Below are positions 6,824 through 7,956 of a stretch of DNA of 7,956 nt, one piece after another. The translations under genes were made by a program, and so were the position numbers. Source of the DNA: Bacillota bacterium (GTDB lineage: Bacteria > Bacillota_B > Desulfitobacteriia > Desulfitobacteriales > Desulfitobacteriaceae); assembly GCA_021779415.1 (NCBI GenBank), contig JAJYAS010000134.1, positions 1-7,956 on the forward strand, given 5' to 3'. The stretch's first letter is position 1. Every line of letters starts with the position of its first letter. Below the pieces are notes generated by a model that had not been told where the DNA came from, made no database searches, and worked only from the letters and a program-made list of their open reading frames with translations.

Positions 6824-6867
6824 TAAGCTCCAGGAAGGCCTTATGCCTTCTGGAGCTTATTAAGTTT
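6824..6867 (+). terminator. Long hairpin after the bacilliredoxin gene, probable terminator
   Basis: TAAGCTCCAG plus AAGGC (6824-6839, one bulged G at 6834) pairs with GCCTTCTGGAGCTTA (6845-6859), a 15 bp stem with a 5 base loop. The downstream tract TTAAGTTT is only moderately U-rich. A weaker 4-5 bp hairpin followed by six T (6788-6814) lies before it and may assist. Together they most likely end the bacilliredoxin transcript. Confidence 0.65.
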
Positions 6868-6948
6868 CTGCTCGTACACCTTTACGTAGTTTATTAGTGC
6901 CCTCAAGCAACGGAGAGCACTTTCATACTATCTGTGGGGGTGAGTTCG

Positions 6949-6996
6949 TTGACAATCTGTAGATTTTCTTAAGATTTCGTCAAGATTTCTCAGATT
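6949..6996 (+). repeat. Phased AGATT direct repeats, possible response-regulator site
   Basis: AGATT occurs at 6961, 6972, 6983 and 6992, that is at steps of 11, 11 and 9 bases. The middle two lie in the near-identical units TTAAGATTTC (6969-6978) and TCAAGATTTC (6980-6989). Direct repeats one helical turn apart are the usual binding pattern of OmpR/PhoB-family regulators. TTGACA (6949-6954), with a TAAGAT 15 bases on (6970-6975), might itself be a promoter overlapping the array, but the spacing is short. The identity of any binding protein is unknown. Confidence 0.4.
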
Positions 6997-7057
6997 GATC
7001 GCTGAAAGCTAGATACAGTCATGATCTGGACGGTTTTTACGCTTGGGGAAAATTAAT

Positions 7058-7066
7058 TGCTATATA
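7058..7066 (+). promoter_or_regulatory. Possible extended -10 element for the MFS gene
   Basis: TGCTATATA at 7058-7066 resembles an extended -10 element (TGnTATAAT), but no good -35 box lies 16-18 bases upstream. If used, transcription would begin near 7073, just before the inverted repeat at 7085-7113. Low confidence; the TTGACA at 6949 is an alternative start of the same transcript. Confidence 0.25.
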
Positions 7067-7084
7067 TTCGTAGTAGTGGTAAAG

Positions 7085-7113
7085 TAAATTCCTACGTTTC
7101 ACGTAGGAATTTA
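7085..7113. promoter_or_regulatory. Perfect 13 bp inverted repeat upstream of the MFS gene
   Basis: TAAATTCCTACGT (7085-7097) is repeated inverted as ACGTAGGAATTTA (7101-7113) around a three base centre, TTC. No T-tract follows, so a simple terminator is unlikely. It could be an operator for a dimeric repressor of the exporter or an RNA hairpin in the 5' leader. The right arm contains AGGAA (7105-7109), the only ribosome-site-like bases before the small open frame at 7118. Confidence 0.55.
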
Positions 7114-7184
7114 GACTATGAGTGTATGGAAATCTACTAAGGTACGAGGCATATACTCGACTAATCATGGAGGTACTAATTTTA

Positions 7185-7956
7185 ATGGAAAAGATTGATT
7201 ACAAATGGATAGCACTTTCTTGTACAACCCTTGGTGCACTTTTTTCAGTTCTCAGTGGGAGCACCCTGATTATTGCGCTCCCTGTGATTATGAAGGATTT
7301 ACATGCAAGCATGACTGAAATAACCTGGACGATCATGGGATATATGTTGGTAATGACTATCCTAGTGCCTTCAATCGGGAGAATGGCAGATATGTATGGC
7401 AGAAAGAAACTTTATGTCAGTGGATTTGCCTTATTTACGATCGCTTCCCTTTTAAGTGGCTTAGCCCAGTCTGGTACGCAGCTTTTAATTTTCAGACTGA
7501 TACAGGCCATTGGAGGTGCTCTTATGGTGGCCAACAGTACTGCTATTGTCGCTGACGCTTTCCCTAAGGAAGAATTGGGTAAGGCTTTAGGGCTTAATAT
7601 TATGGTTATCAGCATAGCGTCTGTAATTGGCCCGATCCTTGGTGGCTTTCTGATGACTTTTGGCTGGAGAAGCATATTCTATATTAACGTCCCTATTGGA
7701 ATCATTGGCACATTGTGGTCATACTTTAAACTTCGAGAAACCCACAAAATTCTTCAAAAGCAAACCTTTGATTGGAAAGGAACCTTAAGCTTCTCCGCCG
7801 GAATCCTACTACTTTTAACGGCTTTATCATTGGGTGCCTTTATGGGCTGGACGAATTTATATGTCCTTCTCTTATTTGTGGTTAGCATAATACTTTTGTT
7901 CTTGTTTGTCCGAATTGAAAATAAGACCGATGAGCCGATGCTGGATCTAAGGTTAT
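7185..7956 (+). CDS. MFS exporter, DHA2 (14-helix drug efflux) family, 3' end cut by the window
   Basis: The 257 residues seen form the N-terminal part of a proton-driven multidrug or metabolite exporter in the cytoplasmic membrane. The frame stays open to the window edge with no stop. Motif A appears between helices 2 and 3 as GRMADMYGRKK (65-75), the helix-4 arginine as FRLIQAIGGALM (103-114), and the antiporter motif C as IGPILGGF (148-155), followed by WRSIFYINVPIG, which is typical of DHA2/EmrB-like proteins. About half of the usual roughly 470-residue, 14-helix protein is present. The ATG at 7185 has GGAGG (7169-7173) 11 bases upstream, which is rather long. An in-frame ATG at 7167 would add six residues but overlaps that site and has none of its own. 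The substrate is unknown. The structured region before it suggests regulated, possibly drug- or stress-induced, expression. Confidence 0.9.
   Translation, partial: MEKIDYKWIALSCTTLGALFSVLSGSTLIIALPVIMKDLHASMTEITWTIMGYMLVMTILVPSIGRMADMYGRKKLYVSGFALFTIASLLSGLAQSGTQLLIFRLIQAIGGALMVANSTAIVADAFPKEELGKALGLNIMVISIASVIGPILGGFLMTFGWRSIFYINVPIGIIGTLWSYFKLRETHKILQKQTFDWKGTLSFSAGILLLLTALSLGAFMGWTNLYVLLLFVVSIILLFLFVRIENKTDEPMLDLRL

Larger units (their letters stand above)
6779..7184. other. 406 bp gene-free region between bacilliredoxin and MFS genes
   Basis: No convincing protein gene was found here. From left to right it holds the bacilliredoxin terminator (6824-6867); a small imperfect hairpin (AGTGC/GCACT with a CTC/GAG inner part, 6896-6921) of unknown meaning; TTGACA at 6949-6954 followed by four AGATT repeats (6961-6996); a possible extended -10 (7058-7066); a perfect 13 bp inverted repeat (7085-7113); and a 26-codon open frame (7118-7198) that runs into the MFS gene. 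The right half reads as a long control region for the MFS exporter. Confidence 0.6.

Noticed and set aside
7412..7675. 87-codon minus-strand open frame within the MFS gene
   Set aside because: It lies opposite conserved MFS motifs A and C, so it is a shadow of that gene.

Overview
The window looks like an ordinary chromosomal stretch of a low-to-moderate GC Firmicute (Bacillota). Strong AGGAGG-type ribosome binding sites, a TTG or GTG start, a Gram-positive lipoprotein signal and a BrxC/YtxJ-type bacilliredoxin all point there. The transporter types would suit a spore-forming Desulfosporosinus/Desulfitobacterium-like clostridium or a bacillus, but nothing seen here fixes the genus. No rRNA, tRNA, insertion sequence, CRISPR array or phage gene was seen.

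Layout. Positions 22-57 hold the terminator of a gene lying to the left of the window. Positions 143-2809 are a compact ABC importer operon of the nitrate/sulfonate/taurine (NitT/TauT) type, in the order ATPase, permease, lipoprotein binding protein. The first two genes overlap, and a hairpin follows the third. Next come an M20 peptidase of the peptidase T-like group (3018-4169) and a ten-helix EamA-family exporter (4249-5166), on the same strand and 79 bp apart. The exporter's last 11 bases overlap the end of a convergent minus-strand gene for an ArAE/DUF939-type membrane protein (5156-6241). A divergent control region (about 6242-6415) separates that gene from a BrxC/YtxJ-like monothiol bacilliredoxin (6416-6778). 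It holds a good promoter for each direction and several TGTCA/TGACA half-sites.

After a long hairpin (6824-6859) comes a 406 bp gene-free stretch. It contains an 11 bp-phased AGATT repeat array, a possible extended -10 element and a perfect 13 bp inverted repeat. It leads into a DHA2-type MFS exporter (from 7185) that is cut off by the right edge of the window.

How the genes may work together: the ABC operon imports a small organic solute whose identity cannot be read from sequence. The peptidase and EamA exporter could form a unit that breaks down peptides and exports products; this is only inferred from adjacency. The ArAE-like protein and the bacilliredoxin share a divergent promoter region, so efflux and thiol-redox stress may be co-regulated. 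No clear new multi-gene system was found. The most interesting parts are the two non-coding control regions, 6299-6400 and 6949-7198.
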